DNA of 64,000 nt from Crateriforma spongiae (GTDB lineage Bacteria > Planctomycetota > Planctomycetia > Pirellulales > Pirellulaceae), in NCBI RefSeq assembly GCF_012290005.1, contig NZ_JAAXMS010000010.1:1-64000 (forward strand), given 5' to 3'. Positions 1 to 9,288 of this stretch are shown in pieces. Under the pieces are notes generated by a model. The model saw nothing but the letters and a program-made list of their open reading frames with translations. It had not been told where the DNA came from and made no database searches. Every line of letters starts with the position of its first letter. The first letter of the stretch is position 1. Position numbers and translations under genes: made by a program.

Positions 1-1
1 C

Positions 2-298
2 TACAGTCCCTTTTATTACTGCCCGGAAGACACTGTCGAACACGAAGTCAATGATCGCGACTTTACCACCACCGAAGAACGAGACTACGACGGTGGTCCC
101 GAAATCAATTGGGGCGATGACTACGCCCCGGTTCCAGGTACGACAACTTGGTGCGATCGTTGGTGGGATTGCGATTACAGTTCGCGATGCACTGCGGCAA
201 CAAACTACAAATGTCAAGTCGATTTTGGATCGGGTGCCCACTTCCTTAGTCAAGTTCAAGATCATACTGTGATCGGACGCTGCCCCGACGACCAGTGA
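2..298 (+). CDS. 3' end of an unidentified Cys/Trp-rich acidic protein (partial)
   Basis: An open frame enters from the left edge and runs 98 codons to TGA at 296-298. The fragment is rich in Asp, Glu, Tyr, Trp and Cys (for example CDRWWDCDYSSRC), which suggests a disulfide-stabilised extracytoplasmic domain. It has no in-frame Met near the edge, as expected if the gene is truncated by the window. The next gene starts 80 bases downstream on the same strand. I do not recognise the family. Composition and the lack of stops favour real coding, but the fragment is short. Confidence 0.5.
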   Translation, partial: YSPFYYCPEDTVEHEVNDRDFTTTEERDYDGGPEINWGDDYAPVPGTTTWCDRWWDCDYSSRCTAATNYKCQVDFGSGAHFLSQVQDHTVIGRCPDDQ

Positions 299-378
299 CG
301 TCCCTGAAAACCGTACCTCGCCGCACCGGTCTTCTATGCAATTCGATACGCATAGGTACTTTTCCTGAGGAACGATCA

Positions 379-1350
379 ATGTTTATTATAGTTAGGGCAT
401 CTCGCGTCTTTTTATACGGATCCGCTTTTGGATTGTTGCTCTTCGCATGCCCGATGGTCCGGTCGGCAGATAATAGGGCCAACGAGTTGATTGGATACAT
501 GGATGCGTCGACAGCGTTGTTCGACGCGATTGACTCGTACGACCTGGCTTGGCGAACCGAAGAATCGGTTGAGGTGATGGGCATGCCGATCATCCCGCGA
601 GAGAGTTTCTTGCGACTACACTATGATAAGCCGAATCGCCAACTGCTCCTTCTTTCGGTCAACTACAGCTACGATATCGAGCAACTACTTAGAGGTGTCC
701 CTGCTGATCGTCGTGCGGAAACCTTAATGGTTTTAATTGACGGTGATCGCACTATTCGGCGTTTGGTGGGACGTCCGCCTGAAGTTCTCCCACTTTCATT
801 CGAACAAAGATCCGAATTACGAACCATTCCCAGACTTCGTTCACTGGGGTCATTGGGGTTCTTCGCATCTGTCTTTGGCCAGGAAAACAACCGCGAAAGC
901 TTGGTGCGGGTTACGTCGATGGCCAAAACGCTCAGTACAAAAGTGACGGATCTTGAAATCAGCTTTACCGCAAAGATCGAAAGCAAATGTGACGAAACCT
1001 ATCAATGGTTTTTCTCATCTCAAGAATTGCTCCCCATCCGACACGTGGTGCGTCAAAGATGTGGCGCCAATCAAAATTGGGATGTTGTTACCCGCCAAAC
1101 AATCGACTGGAGCAAACATGATGGGGCTGGCCATCTTCCTTCCAGTGTCGTGGAAGAAACGCTCGGATCGATCAGGCTACCGCGCAAAGACGGTACGAAG
1201 AAACGCTTTCCGATGGAGAAAACGTTGGTGGTCGACATGCTTTGGCGACCACTCGGTTCGATCGGCGACATTGAACAGATTGCTCAGCGTGAACAGATCA
1301 CACCTAAAAGCATTGAACAACTGATTGATTGGAAACGACCAGAGGGCTGA
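379..1350 (+). CDS. Secreted or lipid-anchored protein of unknown function
   Basis: This 323-residue protein starts at the ATG at 379, which has GAGG eight bases upstream; an ATG at 295 in the same frame only adds a tail without signal character. Residues 1-30 form a signal sequence with a hydrophobic core ending near VRSA. Cys24 in LLFAC could instead be a lipobox, though Phe at -2 is atypical. The mature part is mixed alpha/beta with no motif I recognise. It resembles planctomycete secreted hypotheticals that are often annotated without function. It converges on the peptidase gene that follows. Confidence 0.7.
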   Translation: MFIIVRASRVFLYGSAFGLLLFACPMVRSADNRANELIGYMDASTALFDAIDSYDLAWRTEESVEVMGMPIIPRESFLRLHYDKPNRQLLLLSVNYSYDIEQLLRGVPADRRAETLMVLIDGDRTIRRLVGRPPEVLPLSFEQRSELRTIPRLRSLGSLGFFASVFGQENNRESLVRVTSMAKTLSTKVTDLEISFTAKIESKCDETYQWFFSSQELLPIRHVVRQRCGANQNWDVVTRQTIDWSKHDGAGHLPSSVVEETLGSIRLPRKDGTKKRFPMEKTLVVDMLWRPLGSIGDIEQIAQREQITPKSIEQLIDWKRPEG

Positions 1351-1471
1351 TTCGCGAAGCGTCTTTGTGATCAACGGCGTTGACACTGGAAGTGACCGAA
1401 TACGCTTTTTTTCTTCGCCTGAATAGGCTCTCTGGTCCGATCAAGCCGATTTCCAGTCGAACGGCCGACCG

Positions 1472-2605
1472 CTAAACCGATCGCCAATCCAGGCCCTCGT
1501 TCAATTCATTTAAATTGCGAGGGCCTTCTGGCGTGACGACGACCATGTCTTCGACGCGGATGCCACCGCAACGGCGACCGTATAGACCAGGTTCGACGGT
1601 GAAGACTTCACCAGCCAACATCTCACCACCGCCGGCATCCAGCAAAATCGGTTCGTGAACGTCCAAACCGATGCCGTGTCCGGTGCCGTGCTGGATCGAC
1701 GGATCATCGGTGATCGTCCCGCGGCTGGACGGATAGCCCTTTTGCAACAACACCGCTTCGCTGGCGTGATGTGCCTGGTCGGCGGTGACGCCTGGCAATA
1801 GTTTGGCGATGCAGGCCGATTTGGCTTCCAAAACCGCCGCGTGCATTTCTTTGGCCACCGGATCGATGTCGCCGTGAACGACCGTCCGCGTGCAGTCGCC
1901 CCAGTAACGGGTCGCCTCACAACGTGGAAACAAATCCACGACGATCGGCGTTCCGGTTCGCAGTGGTCCGGTGCCACTGTGGTGACAATCGGCCACCTGG
2001 GGCGCGGTCGCCACGATCGCGCCGTGGGGCATCGTGTATTGCAGTTTCAAAAACTCCACCGCGGCCAGACTGCGGACTCGTTCACTGGTCAGGACGGTGC
2101 CGTCCAGCAACAGTTGGCCTTCGGCGTCGACGGTGGCGTCGGCAATCGTTTCGCACACCATTCGCATCACCGATTCGGTGGTCGCCTGGGCCTGCGACAA
2201 GTACTCGATCTCTTGATCCGTTTTGGATCGTCGGTCGTTGACGCCAAGTTCGGGGTCGTAGTCGACCGTGACGCCGGCGGCAGTTAGGTGATGCGCAAAG
2301 ATCAGCGGCAACGTTCGATCAGCGGACAAATGACCGACGCCGCGATCGCGCACCATGTTGGCCACCGCTGCGGCGGTCGCCGATTCGCGATCGGCGGGCA
2401 AGCCATCGGGGCCGGCATGATCGGCTGGGCAAGATACTTGCAAACCGGGTCGGTTCTGTCGCACGCGATCCATCTCCAGATCACGCACAATTCCGAACGC
2501 CTGGTCGCCTAGCTGCAAAAACGCGGCCGGGTCGCCCAAGGGGACTCCCAAGCGTCGGTAAAGCGTCGCGTTCTTGTCGGCAAACCCGGCGATGATGAAA
2601 TCCAT
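1472..2605 (-). CDS. M24 family metallopeptidase (Xaa-Pro aminopeptidase-like)
   Basis: This is a 377-residue pita-bread-fold peptidase, expected to remove N-terminal residues next to proline using two metal ions. The C-terminal half carries the usual ligand set: Asp in VVDLFPR (about 224), Asp in WGDCTRT (about 237), His in GTGHGIGLDVHE (about 310), Glu in VEPGLYG (about 338) and Glu in RVEDMVVV (about 352). The start at 2605 (MDFIIAGF) fits the family better than an ATG 60 bases upstream, whose extra 20 residues look non-coding. It lies 88 bases downstream of the GntP permease gene on the same strand, so co-transcription is likely. Cytoplasmic; the substrate cannot be read from sequence. 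Confidence 0.88.
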   Translation of the reverse strand: MDFIIAGFADKNATLYRRLGVPLGDPAAFLQLGDQAFGIVRDLEMDRVRQNRPGLQVSCPADHAGPDGLPADRESATAAAVANMVRDRGVGHLSADRTLPLIFAHHLTAAGVTVDYDPELGVNDRRSKTDQEIEYLSQAQATTESVMRMVCETIADATVDAEGQLLLDGTVLTSERVRSLAAVEFLKLQYTMPHGAIVATAPQVADCHHSGTGPLRTGTPIVVDLFPRCEATRYWGDCTRTVVHGDIDPVAKEMHAAVLEAKSACIAKLLPGVTADQAHHASEAVLLQKGYPSSRGTITDDPSIQHGTGHGIGLDVHEPILLDAGGGEMLAGEVFTVEPGLYGRRCGGIRVEDMVVVTPEGPRNLNELNEGLDWRSV

Positions 2606-2693
2606 GGACGTCGATCCAAACGATGATGGGGAAACGAAAGCGGTCAGCGGGCAACATGCCGGCACAGACAGCGGTCACATTCGAGGTGCCGAA

Positions 2694-4187
2694 TCAACCC
2701 GCCATGGGTAGAAAATACGCGAAGCTGACCGTCACCAGTAAGGCCGCCAAGCCCATCGCGGTGCTCATCGGCGAAATCACCTTCAGCCCCTGAGCCTCCG
2801 TCATGCCGCTCATTCGAGTGATCACCCAGAACGCGCTGTCGGTCATCCAAGAAACAGGCTTGCTGCCTGCGCCGATCGCCATCGCCAAGTAGACGGGATG
2901 AAAGGGCAACGTGCCTTCGGCGGCGAAACCCTGCATCACACCGGCTGCGGTGATCATGGCGACCGTGGCGCTACCCTGCAGGGTTCGAATCGCCACCGTG
3001 ACGATGAAAGCCAACGGCAGGATCATCAGTCCCGGAACGCCTTCGGCCAATCCTGCGACGGCACCCGCGATCCCCGCCTGGCGCAGCATCGCGCCGAACG
3101 CACCACCGGCCGCGGTAATCAGGATGATCGAACCGGCGGCCGCCAAAGATGTCGCGACCAACTTGTTTTTTTCTTTGGGGTCACAGTATCGCATCAACAA
3201 AAACGACAAAGCACACCCGATCGCCAAGGCGACGTTTTTGTCACACAGGTTATCGACGAACTTGACCCAACCGCCCGTCGGCGACGACGACGACTGGGCC
3301 AGATACGCGACCGTCGAACCGGTCGCGATCAACACGACGGGCACCACGATGGGCAGCAACGCCAGCACCAGGGACGGTCGGTTGCCGGATGCATTTTCGC
3401 CCAATGCTTGTTCCGCATCCTGGCTTTCGGTCGTCGCCGTTTCCGGCAAAGGGATTTCTACGAAGCGATTGATGGTTCTTGCCGCCGCCAGTGAAAGCAC
3501 GCTGGTCACACTGCCGATGCCCAGTCCGGCAAGCAGCATTGTGCCGACATCCACACCGATGATCTCCGCCACCTGAAGTGGCCCCGGGGTCGGGGGGACC
3601 AGCGAGTGGGCGATCGAACCGCCGGCCAGAATCGCCAGCAAGAACAAAACGTAGTCTTTGCCGACCTTTCGTCGCAGCGACTGGGCCAGCGGCACCATCA
3701 AGTAGAACACCGTGTCAAAAAAGACCGGCACTCCAAGCACGAACGAGCTTGCGGCCATTGCCTCCGGTGCACGCTTTGGTCCGGTCAAACGCAACATCGC
3801 ATCGACGATCACCGAAGCTGCGCCCGAGGCCATCAACAGACTGCCGATCACGCCGGCCAGCGCGATCAACACGCCGACTTTACCCGCAGTTTCGCCGAAC
3901 GCGTGAACCAAGCGGTCGGCGGCCGATGATTGCACAAAAGCGTCGGCCTGCTGCGACGTCATCTTGCCTTTGGCGACTTCGTTCGCCGCGTAATCCTGCA
4001 ACGCGGCGGGCAACGTCAACAGCCCGACCAACCAGCCGGCCAACAGCAGCGTTAAAAAAGCATGCAGTCGAAAAAACAGAATCGCGGTCAACACCGCGAC
4101 GACCGCGATCGCCACCAACCACCAAACGTGCATAAACCAATCGATCAAACGTTGAAGGACGAACCGGAAACGATGGGCCCACGCCAA
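2694..4187 (-). CDS. GntP-family permease (gluconate/organic acid:H+ symporter type)
   Basis: This is a highly hydrophobic 497-residue inner-membrane protein with many transmembrane helices across its length. The family is suggested by the region GGSIAHSLVPPTPGPLQVAEIIGVD, in which PPTPGP is characteristic of GntP transporters, and by conserved segments such as VPVFFDTVFYLMVPLA. Family members are usually about 440-470 residues, so the Met at residue 19 (position 4133, MHVWWLVAIAV) is a credible alternative start. Known members import gluconate, glycerate or similar sugar acids with protons; the actual substrate is unknown here. It shares a strand with the peptidase and is divergent from sdhC. 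Confidence 0.85.
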   Translation of the reverse strand: MAWAHRFRFVLQRLIDWFMHVWWLVAIAVVAVLTAILFFRLHAFLTLLLAGWLVGLLTLPAALQDYAANEVAKGKMTSQQADAFVQSSAADRLVHAFGETAGKVGVLIALAGVIGSLLMASGAASVIVDAMLRLTGPKRAPEAMAASSFVLGVPVFFDTVFYLMVPLAQSLRRKVGKDYVLFLLAILAGGSIAHSLVPPTPGPLQVAEIIGVDVGTMLLAGLGIGSVTSVLSLAAARTINRFVEIPLPETATTESQDAEQALGENASGNRPSLVLALLPIVVPVVLIATGSTVAYLAQSSSSPTGGWVKFVDNLCDKNVALAIGCALSFLLMRYCDPKEKNKLVATSLAAAGSIILITAAGGAFGAMLRQAGIAGAVAGLAEGVPGLMILPLAFIVTVAIRTLQGSATVAMITAAGVMQGFAAEGTLPFHPVYLAMAIGAGSKPVSWMTDSAFWVITRMSGMTEAQGLKVISPMSTAMGLAALLVTVSFAYFLPMAG

Positions 4188-4566
4188 TCGCCTTGGTCGG
4201 CCGTTCGGCTAGCGGGCCGCGTGCGAATCCGCCCGACGTGACGAACTGCCGCGATCGGCTACGGTATCACAGCCAAGGGCAGCCCGGGGCACCGTAGCAT
4301 CGACTTCGTGGGGCCGCTTCACGCCATGACGTGTCGGCAAAAGCACCACGCAGACTGTCAGATGGTTGTGGGACGCGGTGGCGCACTAGCGGCGAACATT
4401 GCGGGCTCGTACATTGGCCCTGCGTCGCCGAACGGAGCGTGTTTTCCGCGAAAAACGCGGGAAAATAAAACATCTTTCGGAGTGAAAAATCGCTTCGAAA
4501 CAGGGTTCCCTCAAAGATCATCCGGCGATGCCGTTGCCGCGACCGTTGTTTTAGCGGTCGCATCGG
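4188..4566. other. Intergenic region between divergent gntP-type gene and sdhC
   Basis: About 380 bases with no convincing gene, expected to hold both divergent promoters. It contains an inverted repeat, ttttccgcg (4442-4450) with cgcgggaaaa (4456-4465), around an A5 loop, and a larger hairpin that reaches the sdhC start codon (listed separately). I see no clear -35/-10 pair. Confidence 0.5.
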
Positions 4567-4570
4567 ATGA
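4518..4570 (+). promoter_or_regulatory. Nested hairpin enclosing the sdhC start codon
   Basis: The outer arms tcatccg (4518-4524) and cggatga (4564-4570) pair perfectly, and the right arm contains the ATG at 4567. An inner stem, gcgaccg (4539-4545) with cggtcgc (4555-4561), stacks inside. No strong Shine-Dalgarno sequence is visible, so the fold could limit ribosome access to the sdh mRNA. The pairing is seen in the sequence; any regulatory role is inference. Confidence 0.4.
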
Positions 4571-5481
4571 ATACAGTCTTTCAACCAAACAGCAAGAACG
4601 TGTCAGACGCAGCGGTCAGCGAAGTAAGCTTTTTCGAGAAACACGAGTTTGCGATCCGCCGGATCCATTCTCTGTTGGGATTGGTACCTCTGGGCGCGTA
4701 CATGTGCGTCCACTTGACGACCAACGCCAGCCTGCTGAACGGCGTGGCAACGTTCCAACGGGCCGTGTTTTTGATTCACAGCCTGGGATCCGTGTTGCCG
4801 CTGGTGGAATGGGGATTCATTTTCTTGCCCCTGCTGTTCCACGCGATCCTTGGCGTTTGGATCATCTACACCGGCAAGACCAACAGCAGCCAATACCGGT
4901 TCACCGCCAACAAGCGTTACACGTGGCAACGCTGGACCGGGATGATCGCGTTCGTGTTCCTGATGGTTCACGTTCTGCACCTCCACGGCTGGTTCCACGC
5001 CGAACCGTGGTTGGCGTTGATGCAGCCGCTGGGGTTGGCCGGATTCAAACCGTACAACGCCGCCAGCACGTTGATCATGCAGATGGACGGGTTCATCTGG
5101 CCGACTTTCTACCTGCTGGGGGTCTTGGCCACGATCTACCACTTGGCCAACGGAATCTGGACGGCCGGAATCACCTGGGGCCTGTGGATTTCGCCTCAAG
5201 CCCAAGAACGTGCCACGAAACTATGTGTGGCCTTCGGACTGGTTTTGACGGTTCTTGGTACGGGTGCCTGGTGGGCCGCCGTTTCACCGTCGGTTGAAGA
5301 AGCCAAGGAAGCCCGCGTGATCGAAGACGAGATGTACGAGGCGAACTTGAAGGGCGGTCTGGTTTACGAAAACGACGAGAAACGCATTCCCGCCGACAAG
5401 GTCTTGGGCGAACCCCACGACGCGGCCTCGGACGACGAATCGGAAGATTCCGCCGACGCCCAAGCCATGTTGCTGCCCTGA
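4567..5481 (+). CDS. sdhC: Succinate dehydrogenase cytochrome b558 subunit
   Basis: This is the membrane-anchor subunit of complex II, carrying haem b and passing electrons from the SdhB clusters to quinone. The segment KHEFAIRRIHSLLGLVPLG followed by CVHLTTN matches the Bacillus-type SdhC family: His34 and His49 begin the set of candidate haem ligands, with further His in FLMVHVLHLHGWF (135-140) and YHLANGIW (192). There are about five transmembrane segments in residues 35-240. Residues 243-304 form a long, strongly acidic cytoplasmic tail that is unusual for the family. It is the first gene of sdhC-sdhA-sdhB. Confidence 0.93.
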   Translation: MNTVFQPNSKNVSDAAVSEVSFFEKHEFAIRRIHSLLGLVPLGAYMCVHLTTNASLLNGVATFQRAVFLIHSLGSVLPLVEWGFIFLPLLFHAILGVWIIYTGKTNSSQYRFTANKRYTWQRWTGMIAFVFLMVHVLHLHGWFHAEPWLALMQPLGLAGFKPYNAASTLIMQMDGFIWPTFYLLGVLATIYHLANGIWTAGITWGLWISPQAQERATKLCVAFGLVLTVLGTGAWWAAVSPSVEEAKEARVIEDEMYEANLKGGLVYENDEKRIPADKVLGEPHDAASDDESEDSADAQAMLLP

Positions 5482-5571
5482 TTTTGAAACGCAGCCCCCG
5501 GCGTGCCCCGCCGAGGAAAAAGCATTCACCACCCGATTTTGATTTATTGACCAAGCAAGCGAGCCGTATTC

Positions 5572-7548
5572 ATGGCAGAGAAACGAGTTGCCGTCGTCGG
5601 TGGCGGACTGGCCGGGTTGGCCAGCGTGATGAAATTGACCGAACTGGGTGTCAAAGTCGATTTGTTCAGCCTGACGCCGGTCAAGCGTTCCCACAGCGTG
5701 TGTGCCCAGGGCGGCATCAACAGCTGTAACGATCAGACGCGTCAGTTGGGCGACAGCGAGTGGAAACACTTCGACGATACGGTGTACGGCGGTGACTTTT
5801 TGAACCACCAGCCGCCCGTCAAAGAAATGGCAATGTGGGCGCCCAAGGTCATCGATCTGATGGACCGCTTGGGGGTTCCGTTCAACCGCACCGGCGAAGG
5901 CTTCATTGATCGGCGTCGATTCGGCGGAACGCTTTACAAACGCACCGCTTTCGCCGGCGCGACCACCGGCCAGCAACTGCTGTACGCCCTGGACGAACAG
6001 GTCCGGCGTCAGGAAGCCGAGGGCATGGTGCGGAAGTACGAGTTCTGGGATTTCCTGCGTCCGATTTTGGACGAACAAGGCAATTGCCGTGGGATCGTCG
6101 CCCAAGACATGGTGTCGATGGAAATCCGCAGCTTCCCCGCCGACGCGGCGGTGATGGCAACCGGCGGTTGCGGACTGGTTTATGGCCGCAGCACGATGAG
6201 CGTTTTCTGCAACGGCAGTGCCGCCAGCCGCTGTTTCCAAGCAGGTGCGAAATACGCCAATGGCGAATTCATTCAGGTCCACCCGACGGCGATCCCCGGT
6301 GCCGACAAGCTGCGTTTGATGAGCGAATCGGCCCGCGGCGAAGGCGGCCGCGTGTGGGTGCCGCGAAAAGCCCAAGACCCGCGTGCCCCGCAAGAAATCC
6401 CTGATTCGGATCGATATTACTTCCTGGAAGAGCGTTATCCGGAATATGGCAACTTGGTGCCACGTGACATCGCGACGCGTGAAATCTTTGACATCTGCGT
6501 CAACGAAGGACTCAGCGTCGAAGACGATCGGATGTGCGTCTACTTGGATTTGACCCACATTCCGGCCGCGGAATTGGATCGCAAGCTGGGCGGTATTCTG
6601 GAAATCTACGAAAAATTCCAGGGCGTCGACCCGCGGGTCGAACCCATGAAGATTTTCCCTGCTGTTCACTACAGCATGGGCGGATTGTGGGCCGATTACG
6701 TCAAGAGCAGCGATGGCGGTCTGGAACCGGGCGCCCCGGAAAACCACATGACCAACATTCCCGGTTTGTATGCGATCGGCGAATGCGATTACCACTATCA
6801 CGGTGGAAATCGTCTGGGTGCCAATTCGTTACTTTCGTGCATCTTTACCGGTTTGTTTACTGGGCCGTCGATCGTCAACTACATCGATTCGCAGCCGCAC
6901 GACGCGGTCTCCCAAGAACTGTTGGATTCTGCACGTCAGGCTGAAATCGATCGTCACCAACACTTGCTGACCGGAAACGAAGGCAGCGAGGAAAACCCAT
7001 ACCTGATTCACCAGGAACTGGGTGACCTGATGACGCGTGTGGCGACCGTGGTTCGCAAGAATGACCAGTTGACCGAAGCTTTGGTCAAGGTCGACGAACT
7101 GCACAAACGTGCGATGAAGGTCAACCTGTCAGACACCGGCGGATGGACCAACCAAAACGTGCTGTTCGCCAAAGCCCTGCAGGACATGTTCCCGCTGGCC
7201 AAATGCATCCTGAAGGGTGCACTGCAACGTGACGAATGCCGCGGTGCCCACTACAAACCTGAATTCCAAAAACCACCGCTGACCGCCGAAGACCCGGCCG
7301 AACGTCGCCGGCAAGCCGAAGCGTGGTGTGACGAATTCGAAGCCAACAACGAACGTTACTTGAAGAGTACGATCGCGACTTGGAACGCCGACACAATGCA
7401 ACCCGACTTGACTTACGAAGACGTCGACACGTCATCGATCCCGCCGCGGCCTCGGCTGTACGGCTTGGTCGGTGCGGACATCATCGAAGAAGTCTGGCAG
7501 GAACGTGCCAAGGCGAAAGCCGAAGCGGGTCAGTACGCCACGACCTGA
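5572..7548 (+). CDS. sdhA: Succinate dehydrogenase flavoprotein subunit
   Basis: This 658-residue subunit oxidises succinate to fumarate using covalently bound FAD in the TCA cycle. The N-terminal dinucleotide-binding motif VVGGGLAG is at residues 8-15. The segment KRSHSVCAQGGINS places His41 as the expected site of FAD attachment. Substrate-site motifs follow, including HPTAIPG and RGEGGR, and later YAIGECDYHYHGGNRLGANSLL near the end of the FAD domain. The C-terminal helical and capping regions are complete. It begins 90 bases after sdhC and is followed by sdhB after 72 bases, so a single operon is likely. Confidence 0.97.
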   Translation: MAEKRVAVVGGGLAGLASVMKLTELGVKVDLFSLTPVKRSHSVCAQGGINSCNDQTRQLGDSEWKHFDDTVYGGDFLNHQPPVKEMAMWAPKVIDLMDRLGVPFNRTGEGFIDRRRFGGTLYKRTAFAGATTGQQLLYALDEQVRRQEAEGMVRKYEFWDFLRPILDEQGNCRGIVAQDMVSMEIRSFPADAAVMATGGCGLVYGRSTMSVFCNGSAASRCFQAGAKYANGEFIQVHPTAIPGADKLRLMSESARGEGGRVWVPRKAQDPRAPQEIPDSDRYYFLEERYPEYGNLVPRDIATREIFDICVNEGLSVEDDRMCVYLDLTHIPAAELDRKLGGILEIYEKFQGVDPRVEPMKIFPAVHYSMGGLWADYVKSSDGGLEPGAPENHMTNIPGLYAIGECDYHYHGGNRLGANSLLSCIFTGLFTGPSIVNYIDSQPHDAVSQELLDSARQAEIDRHQHLLTGNEGSEENPYLIHQELGDLMTRVATVVRKNDQLTEALVKVDELHKRAMKVNLSDTGGWTNQNVLFAKALQDMFPLAKCILKGALQRDECRGAHYKPEFQKPPLTAEDPAERRRQAEAWCDEFEANNERYLKSTIATWNADTMQPDLTYEDVDTSSIPPRPRLYGLVGADIIEEVWQERAKAKAEAGQYATT

Positions 7549-7620
7549 TTCGACAACCGACTTCAGTTCAACTTATTCATCTCAGTCAGTCACTCGTTTA
7601 TATCGTTTCAGGATCGCCGG

Positions 7621-8475
7621 ATGATCGCCCAGGAACCGACGCTGAAAAATCGACCGGAATTCATCAACGTCCGTATCAAACGTCAAAACGGACCCGGGCA
7701 GGAACCGTACTGGGAACTGCACAAGATCAAGTACGAACCGGAAATGAACGTGATCAGCGTTCTGCAACGGATCGCCGCCCAGGCGACGACTGTTGACGGT
7801 AAACACGTCACCCCGGTGACATGGGACTGTGGATGCTTGGAAGAAGTCTGTGGCGCCTGCACGATGGTCGTCAACGGACGTGTCCGGCAAAGCTGTAGTG
7901 CCTTGGTCGATCGGTTGCTGTCCGATAACCCGGACGAAATCGTCTTGGAACCGATGTCCAAGTTCCCCGTCATTCGCGACCTGATGGTCGATCGGGAACG
8001 ACTGTTCCGCGGGCTGCAACGCGTCAAAGGTTGGGTGCCGGTCGACAGCTATTACGACATGGGGCCGGGTGAACGCCAACTGCGCGACACCCAGGAACAG
8101 AACTATCCGCTCAGCCAGTGCATGAGCTGCGGATGTTGCCTGGAAGCATGCCCGCAGTTCTTGAAGATCGAAGTGCCACGCAAGGAAGGCGAAACCGACG
8201 AGCAGTACGAAGCACGCAAGTACGCCGAGTACGACAAGGGATTCGTCGGTGCGAATGCGATTTCACAGGTGATGTTGTTCAACAACCACCCGACCGGAAA
8301 AGCACTTGCCAAGGAACGCTTGGACGCATTGACCGGGCCGGGCGGTATCGCGGCTTGTGGAAACGCACAAAACTGCGTCGCGGTTTGTCCGAAAGAAATC
8401 CCGCTGACCACGTCGATCGCGCGTGCCGGACGTGCGACCACGGTCCACGCGATCAAGAAGTGGTTCGAGCGCTAA
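7621..8475 (+). CDS. sdhB: Succinate dehydrogenase iron-sulfur subunit
   Basis: This 284-residue protein relays electrons from FAD to the cytochrome subunit. Cys70, Cys72, Cys77, Cys80 and Cys92 lie in the ferredoxin-type [2Fe-2S] domain (CGCLEEVCGAC). Cys167, Cys170, Cys173 and Cys177 (CMSCGCCLEACP) and the later CGNAQNCVAVCP (246-256) supply the [4Fe-4S] and [3Fe-4S] ligands. It is slightly longer than usual because of a loop around residues 185-205. It is the last gene of the sdh operon and is followed by a terminator-like structure. Confidence 0.97.
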   Translation: MIAQEPTLKNRPEFINVRIKRQNGPGQEPYWELHKIKYEPEMNVISVLQRIAAQATTVDGKHVTPVTWDCGCLEEVCGACTMVVNGRVRQSCSALVDRLLSDNPDEIVLEPMSKFPVIRDLMVDRERLFRGLQRVKGWVPVDSYYDMGPGERQLRDTQEQNYPLSQCMSCGCCLEACPQFLKIEVPRKEGETDEQYEARKYAEYDKGFVGANAISQVMLFNNHPTGKALAKERLDALTGPGGIAACGNAQNCVAVCPKEIPLTTSIARAGRATTVHAIKKWFER

Positions 8476-8503
8476 TTGCTGACCACGGGCGACGTGAATC
8501 AAT

Positions 8504-8578
8504 AGACCGGCCGATTCCCAGGCGGCTTCATCCAGAAAACGGGTGAAGCCGGTCACGGAAATTCGCCGGTCTTTTTTT
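8504..8578 (+). terminator. Branched rho-independent terminator after sdhB
   Basis: Outer arms agaccggc (8504-8511) and gccggtct (8565-8572) pair perfectly and run into seven T. Within them a second stem pairs cggcttcatcc (8523-8533) with gggtgaagccg (8541-8551), with one G-U pair. It sits 28 bases after the sdhB stop codon. Confidence 0.75.
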
Positions 8579-8644
8579 GCGCACCGGTGGTTGGGCAACG
8601 CCGTTTGGAAAACGGCGTCAACAAAGCCTCTGAACGGTATCGAC

Positions 8645-9097
8645 CTAGACCGACGCCAGTGTCGGCGTGCTGTGGACCATCAATGTCTTTTGATTGCGGA
8701 CCACTCGCAGGAACTCGGCTTCGCTGACCGGCTTGGCGATGTAATCGTTGACCTGCAATTCTTCGCAGCGTGCTTTCAGCGCCGGATCGTCGGCAGCGGT
8801 CAACACGACAGTGGTCAGCCCCAGTCGGTTCTTGGGAATCTCCGGCAACATTTCCAAAATGTCGATGCCGGTCCCATCGGGCAGCATCATGTCCAGCAGC
8901 AACAGATCGGGAGTGGGGGCCCGTGCGAAAACACCTTCACGCCGCAGGAACTTCATCGTTTCCGCCACGTTGCGGCATAAGGTCACACGATGGTGAACAC
9001 CGCTGCTGCGAAGGGCGTGAATCGTGACGCGGGCATCCATCAAGCCGTCTTCGACCAGCAGGATCTCCATCGGCTTGGTTCGTGAATCACCCAACAT
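8645..9097 (-). CDS. Single-domain response regulator (CheY/Rcp1-like)
   Basis: A stand-alone receiver domain of about 150 residues. It has the acidic pair Glu-Asp in ILLVEDG (residues 16-17), the phosphoacceptor Asp69 in LLLLDMMLPDG, the switch Thr in VVLTAAD and the conserved Lys in YIAKPVS. There is no output domain, so it probably acts by protein-protein contact with a kinase or phosphorelay partner, as Rcp1-type regulators do. The start at 9097 has AAGAGG six bases upstream; an ATG at 9112 in the same frame is also possible. No histidine kinase is nearby, so its partner is encoded elsewhere. Confidence 0.9.
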   Translation of the reverse strand: MLGDSRTKPMEILLVEDGLMDARVTIHALRSSGVHHRVTLCRNVAETMKFLRREGVFARAPTPDLLLLDMMLPDGTGIDILEMLPEIPKNRLGLTTVVLTAADDPALKARCEELQVNDYIAKPVSEAEFLRVVRNQKTLMVHSTPTLASV

Positions 9098-9288
9098 GTT
9101 CGGCCTCTTCAATTTCGGATTCCTCTGACAGATTGCATGTTAAGGCGAATCGCAATGCGGCGAAAACAGCGGAAATTCCGGCTTCGCCCGCACCCATCGG
9201 CGTCCAGCGCCGGCGAATGATGACGGACTGGCCGGGCCGGCCATTTTCAACGGTCCTTTTTCGGTCGTCACGACGACCCGCCTTCATT

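Noticed and set aside
51-272. 73-codon frame at the left edge
   Set aside because: It overlaps the longer frame that enters from the window edge (2-298), whose composition looks more protein-like.
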